Source of the DNA: Ecdyonurus torrentis
Taxonomy: Eukaryota > Arthropoda > Insecta > Ephemeroptera > Heptageniidae
Length of the DNA: 64,000 bases
Assembly (NCBI GenBank): GCA_949318235.1
Contig: OX439133.1
Span: forward strand, 18,092,099-18,156,098
Direction: 5' to 3'
Made by a program: the position numbers and the translations under genes. The first letter of the stretch is position 1, and every line of letters begins with the position of its first letter. Under the pieces are notes generated by a model. That model had not been told where the DNA came from and did not search any database. It was given only the letters and a program-made list of their open reading frames with translations. This document shows, in pieces, positions 1 through 11,185 of this stretch.

Positions 1-332
1 TCCCGTCAGATTTAAACTGTTACCTTTTTCTTTCTTTTTTTTTTTTTTTTTTTTTCTTTGGTAAATGCATTTTTGTAAAATAGCTATATTTTTTTCTTCT
101 TTTTTTCTTACCTTTTTTTCTTGCATTTTTTTTCTATATTTTTCTTCTTTTTTCTTCCTTTTTTTTACTTTTTTTTTTTTTTTTTGTTTTACTTTTTTTT
201 TATTATGGGCTCAATATATTTAAAAACGTCAATAATATCCTTCATTTTCTTTATACTCAAAATAAGCTAAATTTAAATATATTTTTCAGACTTTTTTATC
301 CACTATTGTTAAAAATTTTCGACATCCAGGAA

Positions 333-674
333 TTTAAAGGTTGTATTTAAATACTTTGTATCTTAAAATCTAAAATGAAAACTTCTTAACTAAATAGTGA
401 CATTTAAAAAGTTAATGGTAACGGCTCCCTATCATAAAATGAACTTGTGATTAGTGATTATCAAATAAGAGAGAAAATAATTAATGAAAAATAATTAATG
501 AAATTAACATGGGTTTTTATGGGAATAAAATTTAAAAAAATTATTTTAAATGTAGCATGGTGATCCCCCCCCCCCCCCCTTTTACATTTTTGAAGAACTT
601 ATTGTACGAAATTTCAGATTTATTTTTCTCTACAACTTTTTATATAAATTCCGCAGTAGCTGAAATCACCTTCA
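333..674 (-). mobile_element. Family D element (TTAA-type), diverged copy
   Basis: This matches family D in reverse orientation: the GGTTGTAT start, the ATCATAAAATG and AGAGAGAAAATAATTAATG segments, and the GCAGTAGCTGAAATCACCTT end in the family order. It contains a run of 14 C at 564-578 where other copies have a short C run. It is more diverged than the 22.3 and 25.1 kb copies. Confidence 0.7.
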
Positions 675-2111
675 AATTTTTTTAGGTCAATCAAAATCTA
701 TAATAATAATGAAAATGTTTTAGCTAATAAACCAATGTTATTAAAAATTAGGTCCGTTCATTTTTGCGCAAATTAAAATGATATTAGAATTGCAATTATA
801 ATAAAAATAATAATAAAAAAAAAAAAAAAAAAAATAGGCTTTATTGAAACATGACTAAAAAAAATAATTGAGTATTTTTATAATGAGCTTTAGTGGTTAA
901 AAGTGTAATACCATATTAAAAAATATGACGTGCTTCATTCAAAATTTTTTTTACATATTTTGTCACGATTATGATTTAAAAAAGTAATATTGAAAAATAA
1001 TTTGCTAGTAATTATTTTGCGTATGGCATGTTTTCATAAAATTCAATTTAACAAAAAAAATATATTTAACGAAGAGAGTGATTGACTTGGTTGGAAAATA
1101 GTCAAAAGAGAAACTTTATTTTCACAATAATTTTCAACGTTATTAGCTAATAAGAATCTAAAATAACGAAATAAAAAAATAAAAATAATAAATAAAAAAA
1201 ATAAAAAAACTAATATATTATAATATTATATCGATATTTTTTGTCACTTTTAGCAAAATGTGTATCTCGCTATTTGTAATGCGTAGCAAAAAAAGTAAGT
1301 AATTTCTAAACGTTATAAAATGGAAATGGCGCTCGACTTACGCATGCAAGGGACAAATGACGAGATAGACATTTTGCTTCGCGTTACAAAAAAAAAAGAA
1401 AAAAAAAAAAAGAACGAGATACACATATTGTTCGCAACAACATAGATATATATTTTTTATTGTTTTAAAACGGTCTCTAACTTGACTTTTAATAAGTTGG
1501 CGGTAAAATTTAAATTTCCACATTTACTTGCTATATCTTTAAAGTGTAATAACTTCAGTATTTGCTCATATTTTCACATGTTTGACATAACTAAACTTTG
1601 AAGTAACATTTCATCTTTACTTGATGTTAATTTTATATTTGACGACCGTGCAGTTTGTGAGATATCGGCCGATCCACAAAAAATTATGATAAAACTTGTG
1701 ATAACCTGTCAATCCCCTCAACATTATGTATGTAGGGTGAAGAAAGTTAACATACAGTATATTGGTGTTATTGCACTGACAAAGTTTTTGTAGCAGATAT
1801 ATTTTTATGTGTTTTCATAAAAGTTATAGCAACACGTCTTTCATGGGAACATAAACAAAAATTATGAAAGAAAAAAAAACTTTCGACTAACTTTAGTACA
1901 AACTTTACGAACATGCTTACGTGACGAAAATAAAGAAAAACATTACAAAATTAAAATGTCTTTTTCTTTGCTTTTTTTCCTGTGAATATTTTTAATAAAC
2001 ATGAAATATAAATTATACAAAAGATTTCAGTCCTTTAATCTATTACGTCGTATGGAATTATTATATGACGATTTAAATAAAACTAGACAATAAAAGTTAC
2101 TTCACTTACAT
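675..2111. other. AT-rich intronic DNA without recognised feature
   Basis: A poly-A run lies at 808-833. Between 1240 and 1520 are two oppositely placed GTATCTCG/CGAGATAC-type motifs near 1262 and 1413. No exon with splice sites or copy of a window family was found. By its place upstream of a phase-1 exon it is presumably intron of the receptor gene. Confidence 0.5.
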
Positions 2112-2401
2112 AGGGTGTATGTGAATGACGTCATATTTAATGCGCTTGGGCACCATACTGGAGTAGTGAATAATATTGCTCAGCATAATACAAACTTCGT
2201 TTTTGTCTTTTCTTTGCGAGAATGGTTCACTTTTTATTGTTGTTTCTTTCTCACTTACTTGAGATACTAATTCAACCTATTAGCAACATCAATGCTCTCA
2301 AAAATAATGTTTCGTGTTTTTAAAATGCCAAAATAAGTCATTTTCCTATGTTATGAAGCCCATGTTATTGAGTGATCCAAGATGGCGTTGATTTTAACAT
2401 G
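2112..2401 (+). mobile_element. Family A MITE, 3' end lost
   Basis: Family A description: about 300 bp, no coding capacity, ends AGGGTGTATGC and its inverse, usually flanked by TA. The plus orientation is defined here as the end bearing TGACGTCAT about 14 bases in, followed by GACGCCATACTGGAGTA and CAGCATAGGACAAACTT. The other end reads inward GACGCCATGTTGGA, then CAATAACATGG and GCATAGGAAAATAAC. The middle contains CATACTTGAGATACTAATTC and CATCAATGCTCTCAAAAATA. This copy is complete except that its last bases are replaced by a LINE tail at 2402. Confidence 0.85.
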
Positions 2402-2478
2402 TGCCTTTTTTGATCTCCTGTTGAGCAACCTCTTTGACAATGTGCAATGTTTGTATTGTGATATTTTGCTCAATAAAA

Positions 2479-2515
<37 letters not shown>
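2402..2515 (+). mobile_element. 3' tail of a LINE ending in (ATT)n
   Basis: Short non-repeated sequence ending TTTTGCTCAATAAAATC followed by about twelve ATT units. The same ending in inverse orientation occurs at 24998-25060. Abrupt start inside a family A copy plus a simple 3' tail suggests a strongly 5'-truncated non-LTR retrotransposon. Confidence 0.5.
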
Positions 2516-2516
<1 letters not shown>

Positions 2517-2582
2517 AAATTAATTATCAATTAAGCTGAATTAAAGTATGAACTTTTATATTTGTCATTAATTATACATCTT

Positions 2583-2584
<2 letters not shown>

Positions 2585-2616
<32 letters not shown>
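2585..2616. repeat. (CT)16 microsatellite
   Basis: Perfect dinucleotide run. Confidence 0.97.
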
Positions 2617-2617
<1 letters not shown>

Positions 2618-3520
2618 AACTTATAGGTGACATGTGTATACTTCTCTTGAAGGTCAAAGTGTGACAGTTTTCTCTCCCTTGTCAAAAACTTACGCATAAT
2701 AATAAGTAAGAAGAAGAAGATGTGAAAACTTTGAATTTATAAAGTTTTGAGGTCTCCTTTCTGTATAATATAAAAATATATAAATAAAAGTTTTTGTTCA
2801 TATTTTCATATTCTATAATGATATACATCACACGTTGTTTTTGCATTTTTATTACGAAGTAAATAATATTCAAAATTTATCAACAAGATTTTTGTCTTTC
2901 TAACTTTCACTCCAGATTTTTTTTCTCTACCCAAGAAATCCACACTAAAATTTCAATTTAGGTGTCACTCGTTGCATTTGCCAAAAATCTCTGTAATTTT
3001 GCATGCTTTAGGGAATTGTCAACTGATTTTCATCGATAACATGGCTTTTCTACGGAAAACATCCTCTTTTTATTTATTTTTTTCATTTTTTGGGAAACCT
3101 AATAAAAGCATATTATAAACACCCTATATGTATAGTTTATGGCAAATAAAGTATGTTAATTTTATTATTTATTATATTTGATAAAAAAAAGGAATTGTAC
3201 TAACTTGTAAGCCTTTAATATTTTCTATAAGCTGTCTTACTTTGCTTGCTTGCATTGTGTTTTTGTATTGTGAAATTTATATAAAAAAGTTTTCCAATTA
3301 AATTAAAACACTTCTATATTGTTTCTTGATGAAAAAGTTTCAAATTCAAAAGCTTGCTCTATTTTAAGCTAAATAAAAAGCAAAAGACGATTTTAAAATC
3401 AGTTATTAAATATTTTTTATTGCTAACTTTGAAAGTGTTTTGTGTTTATATCTATTTGAATCAGATTTTTAGAATTTTTTTACTTTAGTCTTAAATAATA
3501 ATAATAAATAAACTATAATT
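2617..3520. other. AT-rich intronic DNA, nothing recognised
   Basis: No splice-bounded open frame and no match to families defined in this window. A GTATTGTGAAATTTATA-type stretch near 3265 resembles LINE 3' ends but has no second copy to support it. Confidence 0.45.
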
Positions 3521-3879
3521 GATCATGGTTGAGTGGTGAAGGTAGCTGACTCGTAACTTTATACTCCTCACCGAGTACAGGTTCAAGTCACTGCTGGGTG
3601 CGTACGTGAAGTGTGAGAGCACAACACGTTGCACGATGTATGTTTACATGCATTCCATGACGACGCACAGCATTTTAGAGGTGCGTGATCGATGTGATTG
3701 CACCGACCAGCCGGCCTTGAGTTTCAACGGTTTCTCTAGACTTTCATGGCAAATGCCGGGCTGTGTAAAAAGACTCTAGCCGGCTTGTGTGTGCGATTTA
3801 CATTGTACCTGTAGATAAGACAATGGCTTGACGAGACCATGGAGAGAAATTTAGCACAAAATCGCAATAACGCAATAAC

Positions 3880-3925
<46 letters not shown>
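3521..3925 (+). mobile_element. tRNA-derived SINE with 44-A tail
   Basis: The head contains an A-box-like TGGTTGAGTGG (3526-3536) and a B-box-like GGTTCAAGTC (3580-3589), spaced as in tRNA-derived pol III promoters. A body of about 290 bp shared with the 19.65 kb copy follows (including GAGAGCACAACAC and GATGTGATTGCACCGACCAG). It ends in ATAAGACAATGGCTTG plus a spacer and a run of 44 A. A functional tRNA is excluded because no acceptor stem closes the head. The SINE ends 90 bases before the exon at 4016, in the same orientation as the gene. Confidence 0.82.
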
Positions 3926-3927
<2 letters not shown>

Positions 3928-4015
3928 GATAAAAATATTTACTTTAACTACCAATTAATCAGTATTGATTGCCATGAGTTACTTTACTGACCTTATTTCC
4001 CCCCCAATGTTTCAG

Positions 4016-4267
4016 GCGTCTTCCTCGGACCTGTATGTGACTATGTGATCGCTCCTGTGGCTCGCTACGCCGGTGTATGGGGAGTCCCTGTAGTTACTGC
4101 CGGAGGTCAAGCAGATGCCTTCCATCACAAGGCGAGTGGACAGTACCCCAGCTTAACTAGATTGATGGGCTCGTACTCGGCAGTGGGACATGCTCTCAAG
4201 TCTATTCTCAAAGAGTTTGGTTGGACCGTAGCTGGTTTACTGTACCATAATCATGGCGTGGGCAGTG
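4016..4267 (+). CDS. Natriuretic-peptide-receptor-like ectodomain exon (internal exon, upstream of pair)
   Basis: Internal exon of a receptor of the natriuretic peptide receptor / receptor guanylate cyclase family, encoding part of the extracellular ANF-receptor ligand-binding domain (periplasmic-binding-protein fold). Seen: a TTTCAG acceptor ends at 4015 and a GTGAGT donor starts at 4268. The exon opens with two bases finishing a split codon, then 83 open codons beginning VFLGPVCDYVIAPVARYAG, and ends one base into a codon (phase 1 to phase 1). The GPVC cysteine with the following APVARYA and PVVTAGG segments, and the later LKEFGWTVAGLLYHNH strand, are typical of this family. Base composition is clearly richer in G+C than the flanks. 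The transmembrane, kinase-like and cyclase parts are not in view, so receptor cyclase versus short clearance-type receptor cannot be decided. The preceding exon lies outside the window. Confidence 0.9.
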
Positions 4268-4934
<667 letters not shown>

Positions 4935-5081
4935 CACGAGGTCACTCACTCTGTCACTTCGCCCTCGCTGCAGTATTTACTGCCCTCAACTCCACCCCGG
5001 CTCACAGATCTTTCGACCAAGAGAAAGTATCAGCCAGTGATTACCTGGATTTACTTCGATCTATCTCGCAAAGTGCAAGAA
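4935..5081 (+). CDS. Natriuretic-peptide-receptor-like ectodomain exon (next exon)
   Basis: The following exon of the same gene, 147 nt, phase 1 to phase 1. The acceptor is TTCGCAG ending at 4934 and the donor GTGAGT starts at 5082. Joined to the exon ending at 4267 it reads GVGSARGHSLCHFALAAV and ends DYLDLLRSISQSAR. The cysteine in SLCHFALAAVF matches the conserved ectodomain cysteine of natriuretic peptide receptors, and the LLRSISQSAR segment leads into the next beta strand, which is not found within a plausible short distance. Splice signals and frame are intact on both sides. The next exon is either outside the window or too diverged for me to recognise. Confidence 0.87.
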
Positions 5082-5634
5082 GTGAGTAACATATTTTGAT
5101 TATGTTTTCTCCATTATGACTCCATGCATGTCATAAAACTGCATTATACAGTGTACAGTATAAATGATTTTTTTTTCTTTATTATTGAACGTATTGTTTC
5201 GTTTTACAGACCGTATTTTGTTTTATCATTTTCAATATTAATATATCTTAATTAGCGTTTCGTAAGCTTATTGCTTTTATTTAAAATTTTACGACAAAAT
5301 AATAATAACAATCGCATAACATAAAAAATATTTTTTGTAAAAAATTTAGAAATAATAAAAAAAATAAAACAATTTATGTAGCGTAATATTATTTTTATTA
5401 AAATATTTTTACATTTTTTTTTATTTTTAAAGCTATATAGTATTTGTATTATTTGTATAAAAATAAGTTACAAAGAATTTACACCAGGTAAATAAAAAAT
5501 ATATATTTTTTTAAATAAAAAATTTATATTTACTAATAAATTATGATTAACTTGACAAGTATAATTTTGATAAACTCAAAGTAGTATATGATTCTAATTT
5601 TGTGAAAGAAATTTAAAAGACAATAAATATTTGT
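5082..5634. other. AT-only block after the receptor exon
   Basis: Intron following the donor at 5082. From about 5270 to 5560 it is almost free of G and C, like similar blocks elsewhere in the window. No exon was recognised. Confidence 0.5.
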
Positions 5635-5690
5635 TAGCTAAGCACGAGTAAGTAAGTTCAAGAAAGCTAAGAGCCCCTAATATTACATTA
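5635..5690 (+). repeat. Family J fragment
   Basis: GCACGAG followed by AAAGCTAAGAGCCCCTAAT matches the start of family J at 5971, 12357 (inverse) and 30458. Confidence 0.5.
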
Positions 5691-5697
5691 TTTTTAT

Positions 5698-5969
5698 TGG
5701 ATGTATCCGCATGACGTCATATTTAATGCGCTTGGACGCTATACTGAAGTAATGGACAACATTGCACAGCATAAGACAAACTTTGTTTTGGCTATTTTCT
5801 TTAGAGGATCGGTTAATTATTTTTCTCACATATTTGAGATACTAATTCAACCTATTAACAACATTAATGTTTTCAAAAATATTGCTTAGTATTTTTAAAC
5901 TGGCAAAATGAGTTATTTTCTTATGCGGCCCATGTTATTGAGTTAATAAACATGAATGCATACACCCTA
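5698..5969 (+). mobile_element. Family A MITE, complete
   Basis: Both ends present (diverged start ATTGGATGTATCC, end GCATACACCCTA). TGACGTCAT is kept at 5712. It lies between two family J pieces that partly repeat each other. Confidence 0.85.
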
Positions 5970-5970
5970 T

Positions 5971-6140
5971 AGAACGAGGGGAAAGCTAAGGGTCCCCTAA
6001 TTTTACAATAAGATTATAAGGAAATAATTTTTTTTTTTTTTTTTAATGATGTTTGAGAAAACTCGACCGATTATGGAGATATTTAAATGAGAAAGAATAA
6101 ACATACTAGTGTTTGAAGCCATGGTCATTTTTTTAACCGA
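5971..6140 (+). repeat. Family J repeat
   Basis: Shares AAAGCTAAGGGTCCC then TAATTTTACA, and further in GATTATGGAGATATTTAAATG, with the inverse copy ending at 12357. Type and ends are unknown. Confidence 0.6.
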
Positions 6141-6222
6141 TAATTAACCTCCATAATTCATGCATACTCGCCATTATATTTAGTACATGCAGTAAGTTTA
6201 ATATAAGGAATTTATATTAAAC

Positions 6223-6770
6223 AGGTAATCCAAAGAGAAGCTCCGCCCACAAAACAGGAAACAGCTGGGGCATCAAACACTCGCTTAGTCAATTTGTGAA
6301 TTTATTATCAGTTTTAATATTAAATGTTTATTTCTTACCTTATATATTGGTTAATTCATAGCATTAATTTTTGTTATTTATCCATGTAATTAAAAAAATT
6401 TACGAGACCAAAAAATTGTGATAAGAGAAAATATATGATTTCGAAGTGTTTGTTGCCTATTTTTCATTGGTCAGTCAGGCAACAAATTCAAAATATATGC
6501 GCCATAATAAGTGATAAAAAATGCTTTTTTTACATCACCTCTCATTTAAATTTGATAATCCCCAAATTCTAGAGCATAACACTAAAATGCGAGCACTGAA
6601 TTGAAGTTTCTTACAATATCACTTATGTGAGACCAAAGTCCACTATTCACTTACACGAGAGCTGTAAACTTACTTGATTTACATTAGTTTTTATGGCTCT
6701 AAAAACAGAGGCATCAAACAATCGATACACGTAATTCACCGGAAGTGCATTTTCGCGCTTTGGATTACCT
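6223..6770. mobile_element. 548-bp element with perfect 13-bp terminal inverted repeats
   Basis: AGGTAATCCAAAG at 6223-6235 is exactly inverted at 6758-6770. Inside are two direct copies of GGCATCAAACA (near 6271 and 6711) and an inverted pair TGTTGCCT/AGGCAACA (near 6449 and 6477). There is no open frame. Flanking 8-mers are only loosely similar, so target-site size is unresolved. No second copy lies in the window. Confidence 0.6.
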
Positions 6771-6930
6771 ATTTAATACAAATACCTTAGTTTAATATTT
6801 TAATCACCTGAGTGTTATGTAAAGAGAAATATTTCTTTACGGAAAGAAAAAATCTAAAATCAAATAAGTTGATATATAAATCGACTTTTGAAAAAACAAA
6901 TTAAACTAAATATGCTATAACTATAATATC

Positions 6931-7063
6931 TAATGAACTACTTGCAACGAAGTTTTCTTTTAATTAAAGAAGGCGTTTATGACAACAATTTTTCTTTAAG
7001 AAATACGTTTAAAATGTTTAAATTTTATTTTAAATAGTTCGTCCGTTGCCAATTAGTCCATTA
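6931..7063 (+). mobile_element. Family N mini-MITE, diverged copy
   Basis: Resembles the copies at 26873 and 62072: TAATGAACTACTTGCAACG at one end and the inverse-like GTTGCCAATTAGTCCATTA at the other, about 130 bp apart. Confidence 0.6.
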
Positions 7064-7675
7064 TATGATACTATTAAAGGAGAGCTTAAGTAGTGAAATT
7101 TTTTAAAAGTTTGTTTTAATATCTTGCGTATAATAACATATATAAGCAGGGGGTACCTTAAACTATTGTAATTATATTTAAATTACATTATTTATATGAT
7201 TTACCTTAATTACAAAATAATTACAAGAAAGTCAATTTTACATATTCCTCCACCTAAACCCCTCTTCAAACGTTAATTAATTTTATTAATTGAATTTCCA
7301 ATGTATTCTGTATGCTGACCGATCCATTGTTTTTCAATTAAAATTTGCATCTCATTTTAGCAATGTCAATTTTTGATAATACTAATTTTCATAATAGCTT
7401 AATCAACCAAGGTTGGATTTATTATTATATTTAATATAATATTTTTTTTTTTTTAATATTTTGCATGTTATTTAATGTCCATTTTTCTTCCTATTGTTAT
7501 TGTGTGCTTTCTTATGTGTGTTATTTATGTATTTTCAATTTTTATTAATAAAACTGATACTGTATTGAATTTTTTTCTTTTTTTTTAATTTAAATTTTTG
7601 AGTTATCTGTGGGTGGCTCTTATGAGCTTATTTTTTATGTATTTATTTATTAAATTATTAAGTAATTAATTAATA
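7064..7675. other. AT-rich DNA, possible LINE tail
   Basis: A stretch near 7460-7575 (ATGTTATTTAATG, then TTAATAAAACTGATACTGTA) has the look of a LINE 3' end, with no second copy to confirm it. The rest is unassigned. Confidence 0.35.
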
Positions 7676-7820
<145 letters not shown>

Positions 7821-8049
7821 GTTACACTCAAGTCAGTGGCATTCAGTATTGAAAGTACCTAAACTCAAAGTAACAACATACACTAAAATTATAACATATT
7901 GCACTTAAAATCAATAATAATCTTCACGTTTAAAGATAGAGGTTGCTGGAAATGACAGTTGAGTTTTTGTCCCTCTTATTTGGATGGAGAGAGAGAAGAA
8001 AGCCTTCATTCCATGGATATAAGCTGTTTGTAGGGTAGACAGTAGAATA

Positions 8050-8214
8050 TTGACTAATAAAGGAACAACTGTTTTAAGGCTGACTTTAAGTGATTTCGCT
8101 CACACCCGCTTCCGTTTCGACGTACTGCGCATGTGTAGTAAGTAGAAACGGAAGCGGATGTGACCAAAATTGCTTAAAGTCGGTCTCAAAACAGTTGTTT
8201 CTTTATAAATCAAT
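8050..8214. mobile_element. Family G foldback element
   Basis: About 165 bp, palindromic through its length. TTGACTAATAAAGGAACAAC at the left and its diverged inverse at the right enclose matching arms such as CACCCGCTTCCGTTTCGACG and its inverse, around a short core with TGCGCATGTG. Copies lie at 15080 and 50891. Confidence 0.85.
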
Positions 8215-8594
8215 AGTACATTTTATTAAAAAGATTCTACCAGATAGAGATACCAAATTGTCAAAGTGTAATAGCTTGGCCTAACTTTGAGCCAATCAGC
8301 TCACGTGTTACACGTCACGTGATCACAGCAAACCAATCAGCAAACTGAAACGTTCGGTTTGAATTTCAAGGAAGCTTCAAATATTTAGTGAATCTTGTTA
8401 TAAGCTTGTAAGAGAACTTCAACAGAGAAGTGACATCCCCATGTTTTAGCAGACGTGCAATACATGTATCTGTTTTGAAAGGCTCGCTAAAAGTACCCAA
8501 ACTTTTAAACTAAATGATTGGCTGCCCACAAAATTGGAGCTTTCTCATTATCTAAGAGTATTTTGACTGCCATTTAAGTTTGGTTACAAAATCC
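8215..8594. other. Unique sequence with CCAATCAG motifs
   Basis: Two CCAATCAG motifs (near 8293 and 8334) flank CACGTGTTACACGTCACGTG around 8302-8321. It is richer in G+C than its surroundings. CCAAT and E-box-like motifs may be chance, and no gene start was seen next to them. Confidence 0.35.
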
Positions 8595-8910
8595 TTAAAG
8601 GCGTAGAACACCTTGAATAAAAAAGTTTTGTAATATCCTAACAAACCTGAAAATCAACGTTGATATGGCCGGAGTCATTGATTTCTAATTTATTTACCAT
8701 TCACAAAATGGCACGAGCGGTCATTGACGTCACAGCTCACTTGTTTTACACGCGCGTGGACCAGGCGAGCCGTGACGTCATTGACCGTTCGTGCTATTTT
8801 GTGATTGTAAAATAAATTAGAAATCAATTACTCCAGACAAATCAACGTTGATATTTAGGTTTGTTATGATATTACACAACTTTTTGGTTCAAGGTGTTCT
8901 ATGCCTTTAA
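8595..8910 (+). mobile_element. Family C foldback MITE (TTAA-type)
   Basis: Family C description: about 315 bp, TTAA at both ends, tips AAAGGCGTAGAACACC and inverse. The two halves form an almost complete hairpin. Arms contain ATCAACGTTGAT, GTCATTGATTTCTAATTTAT and TTCCATTCAC, then a copy-specific stretch, then TGACGTCAC, with a loop of about 20-30 bases. In this copy the copy-specific arm is CACGAGCGGTCAT, matched by CACGAACGGTCAA in the other arm. Confidence 0.88.
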
Positions 8911-9382
8911 GACTAAAAAAAAATCATATTTAAAGTATAACACTAACATAAATTATGATATAAAAATAAAAGTAAACATGGGAATAAACAAACTTTACCT
9001 AAATCCTTATTTACGTCTTCATAGCATTTTTTTTTTTTTTTTTTCACTTGTTCGTGTTTCGATATTATTTTTAAGTTATGTATTATGTGTGTTGTAAATG
9101 TCCCGCTTGCTTGGCTGTGTTAGAGTTTTATTTTCTTCACTTTCAGGTGCTGTTTTTTCTAGCATTAACACGCAAGGTAAGAAGAATAAGTAACATTATG
9201 GAGAATAAAAATAAAAAAAATTGAATTTTAAATATATTGAATGTTAGATTTTTTTTTTTCTTTTGAACTCGATTTCAGATTTGTACAATGAACACCCTAG
9301 GTTTTATTATCATTTATTTATATTTGAAGAAAGTTAAAAATGTGGCAGTCTAATCATACTGTATCTTTTATGTATTATTATC
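8911..9382. other. Unassigned DNA with a candidate microexon
   Basis: Contains a good acceptor (TTCTTCACTTTCAG ending 9146) and a good donor (GTAAGA at 9177) 30 nt apart. See the candidate entry. Otherwise AT-rich with a poly-T run at 9028-9044. Confidence 0.4.
9147..9176 (+). CDS. Candidate 30-nt microexon (speculative)
   Basis: A 30-nt segment between a pyrimidine-rich TTTCAG acceptor and CAAG|GTAAGA. Entering from the phase-1 junction at 5081 it reads SAVFSSINTQ without a stop and leaves in phase 1, so it could be inserted without a frameshift. The residues do not match the known continuation of the receptor ectodomain. A chance pair of splice-like sites is quite possible. Confidence 0.2.
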
Positions 9383-9726
9383 TAAAGGCATAGACCACAT
9401 AAAACAACATTTGCTTTTTAATGAATAAACACAAAATGGGATCTACAAAACTGATGATCATTTTTACCAGAATATTAATGTGGCCCCACAAGAGATCGTG
9501 AAAAAACTGTAAAGTATGCAATTTGTGTGAATATTTCTGTTTATGACGCCAGAAACAGACAAAAACTAGTATGAAAATGTTGTGCGGGTTGCATAAATTG
9601 AAATTTTCTGATATCACTGATATGGCACTACAGTTGGGTTTTGAGACCAATTAATGTTATTTATGTAAGTCCCAACAAGTGTTTTGTGATATAAATGCTA
9701 ATGTTTTCATGTTGTCTAGGCCTTTA
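9383..9726 (+). mobile_element. Family B MITE (TTAA-type), full length
   Basis: Family B description: about 315-340 bp, tips TTAAAGGCATAGACCA and inverse. The plus orientation reads CATAAAACAACATGTGC, AATGGGATCT, TTTTTACCAGAATGT, CCCCACGAGAGAGC, CTGTAAAGTATGCAATTTG, ATGACGTCAGAAAC, TTGTGCGGGTTGCATAAAT, CTGATCACTG, GTAAGTCCCATCAAGTG. In this copy the flanks are CTAA/TTAG rather than TTAA. Confidence 0.87.
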
Positions 9727-10115
9727 GTTACTGAAATTTAAGAGCAAAGTTTGAACAACATATATAAATTCTTGCTCTAAAAGAAGCAGAAATAAAATGA
9801 ACAGTTTTAACAATATGACATTTTACTTTCATTCTCTACATTTAGAGCTGCTAGTTAAACTAAAACTCATGACACAATCGATTGTAATAATACAGATTTT
9901 TGACGTTATTTCTACAGGCTATTCATATGTTTTATATAGAATGGTTTCACTTATTATTATACTTGAAGTCTGCGTAAATCGATGACATATTTAAGGCACA
10001 CAAATATATTACAAATAACATAGAAAGTACATCACTTTTGTTTATTACTAAATCACTAAAATTATATTTTATTTACTTCCAAAAATTATAAAAAAAACTT
10101 AATTGAGATTTACGT
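9727..10115. other. AT-rich DNA, nothing recognised
   Basis: No family match or coding signal found. Confidence 0.4.
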
Positions 10116-10215
10116 AAATAATGAATTACGTAATTTATGCTCCATTCAGCATTCAGTCATTATAGCATAGATGCTGAATTAGACCAACATAAAGAAATAT
10201 GCTGTTGCTTATGCT
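10116..10215 (-). repeat. Family H fragment
   Basis: AATTACGTAATTTATGCT and several AGCATA/TATGCT motifs match the inverse of the family H end seen at 38300-38340. Confidence 0.5.
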
Positions 10216-10241
10216 TTATAACATATTTATTATAAACGAGG

Positions 10242-10381
10242 TACAGCTTTGGACAAAAGTTTAAGAACGGGGCAGTGGTAGCCGCAGCATTTTCACATTA
10301 AAGATAACATATTGTGCTTGCGGGTTGCCTGCTTGCGGGTTGCCCATACAAATCATTCTCAAACTTTTGGCTAGAGCTGTA
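10242..10381. mobile_element. 140-bp Tc1-like mini-element
   Basis: The ends TACAGCTTTGGACAAAAGTT (10242-) and, inverted, TACAGCTCTAGCCAAAAGTT (ending 10381) extend to about 26 bases with four mismatches. A tip CAGCT next to TA with CAAAAGTTT resembles Tc1/mariner ends. The interior holds a direct duplication of TGCTTGCGGGTTGCC. There is no coding capacity. Confidence 0.72.
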
Positions 10382-10644
10382 CAAAATAGATTTTGTTGTG
10401 TTGAAAATAAGCTATCATAATTATTTCATATTTATAATCACGTTCGAGTTTAAGAGAAAAAAAATCAAGTTATTTTAATTCAACGTTTTTATCTATTTGC
10501 CCTTAAATGATAATAGCGTGAAAATTAAATTTTATCAAATTAGTGAAAAAAAAATTCGTTCATCAGCTTGTCTATTGATTAATCGATTAATGTAAATCGA
10601 TTAATTTATCTGATAATCAGTCAACCGTTTGATTTAATTAATCA

Positions 10645-10647
<3 letters not shown>
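10382..10647. other. Unassigned, repeated ATCGATTAAT motifs
   Basis: ATTAATCGATTAAT and related palindromes cluster at 10575-10605. Otherwise featureless. Confidence 0.35.
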
Positions 10648-10736
<89 letters not shown>

Positions 10737-10740
10737 ATAT

Positions 10741-10828
<88 letters not shown>

Positions 10829-10848
10829 ATATAGGGAGAGAGAGAGAG
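10648..10848. repeat. Compound palindromic microsatellite: (CT)n, (TA)n, (AG)n
   Basis: (CT)n at 10648-10732, then CCCTATATCCC, (TA)n at 10744-10825, then GGGATATAGGG and AGAGAGAGAG. The segments either side of the TA core are exact inverses, so the region forms one long self-complementary structure. Confidence 0.95.
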
Positions 10849-11000
10849 CACTAAAATTAATGAAATGTGGGAAGAATATGGACTGGAAAGCACAACACAA
10901 AGATTGTGGAATAAGAAAAGGGAAAAAAAAAACAAAAAAAAAAAAAAGACAAATCTGTCCCAACAATTTACAATGCAGTCTGACAAGTGCTCTTACATTT

Positions 11001-11185
<185 letters not shown>

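Noticed and set aside
1240..1530. Possible inverted-repeat element around GTATCTCG/CGAGATAC motifs
   Set aside because: Only short motifs pair, no terminal repeats or second copy were found.
5209..5240. Acceptor-like TTTTACAG followed by an open stretch (TRILFYHFQY)
   Set aside because: Stops after ten codons without a donor, and composition is like the intron.
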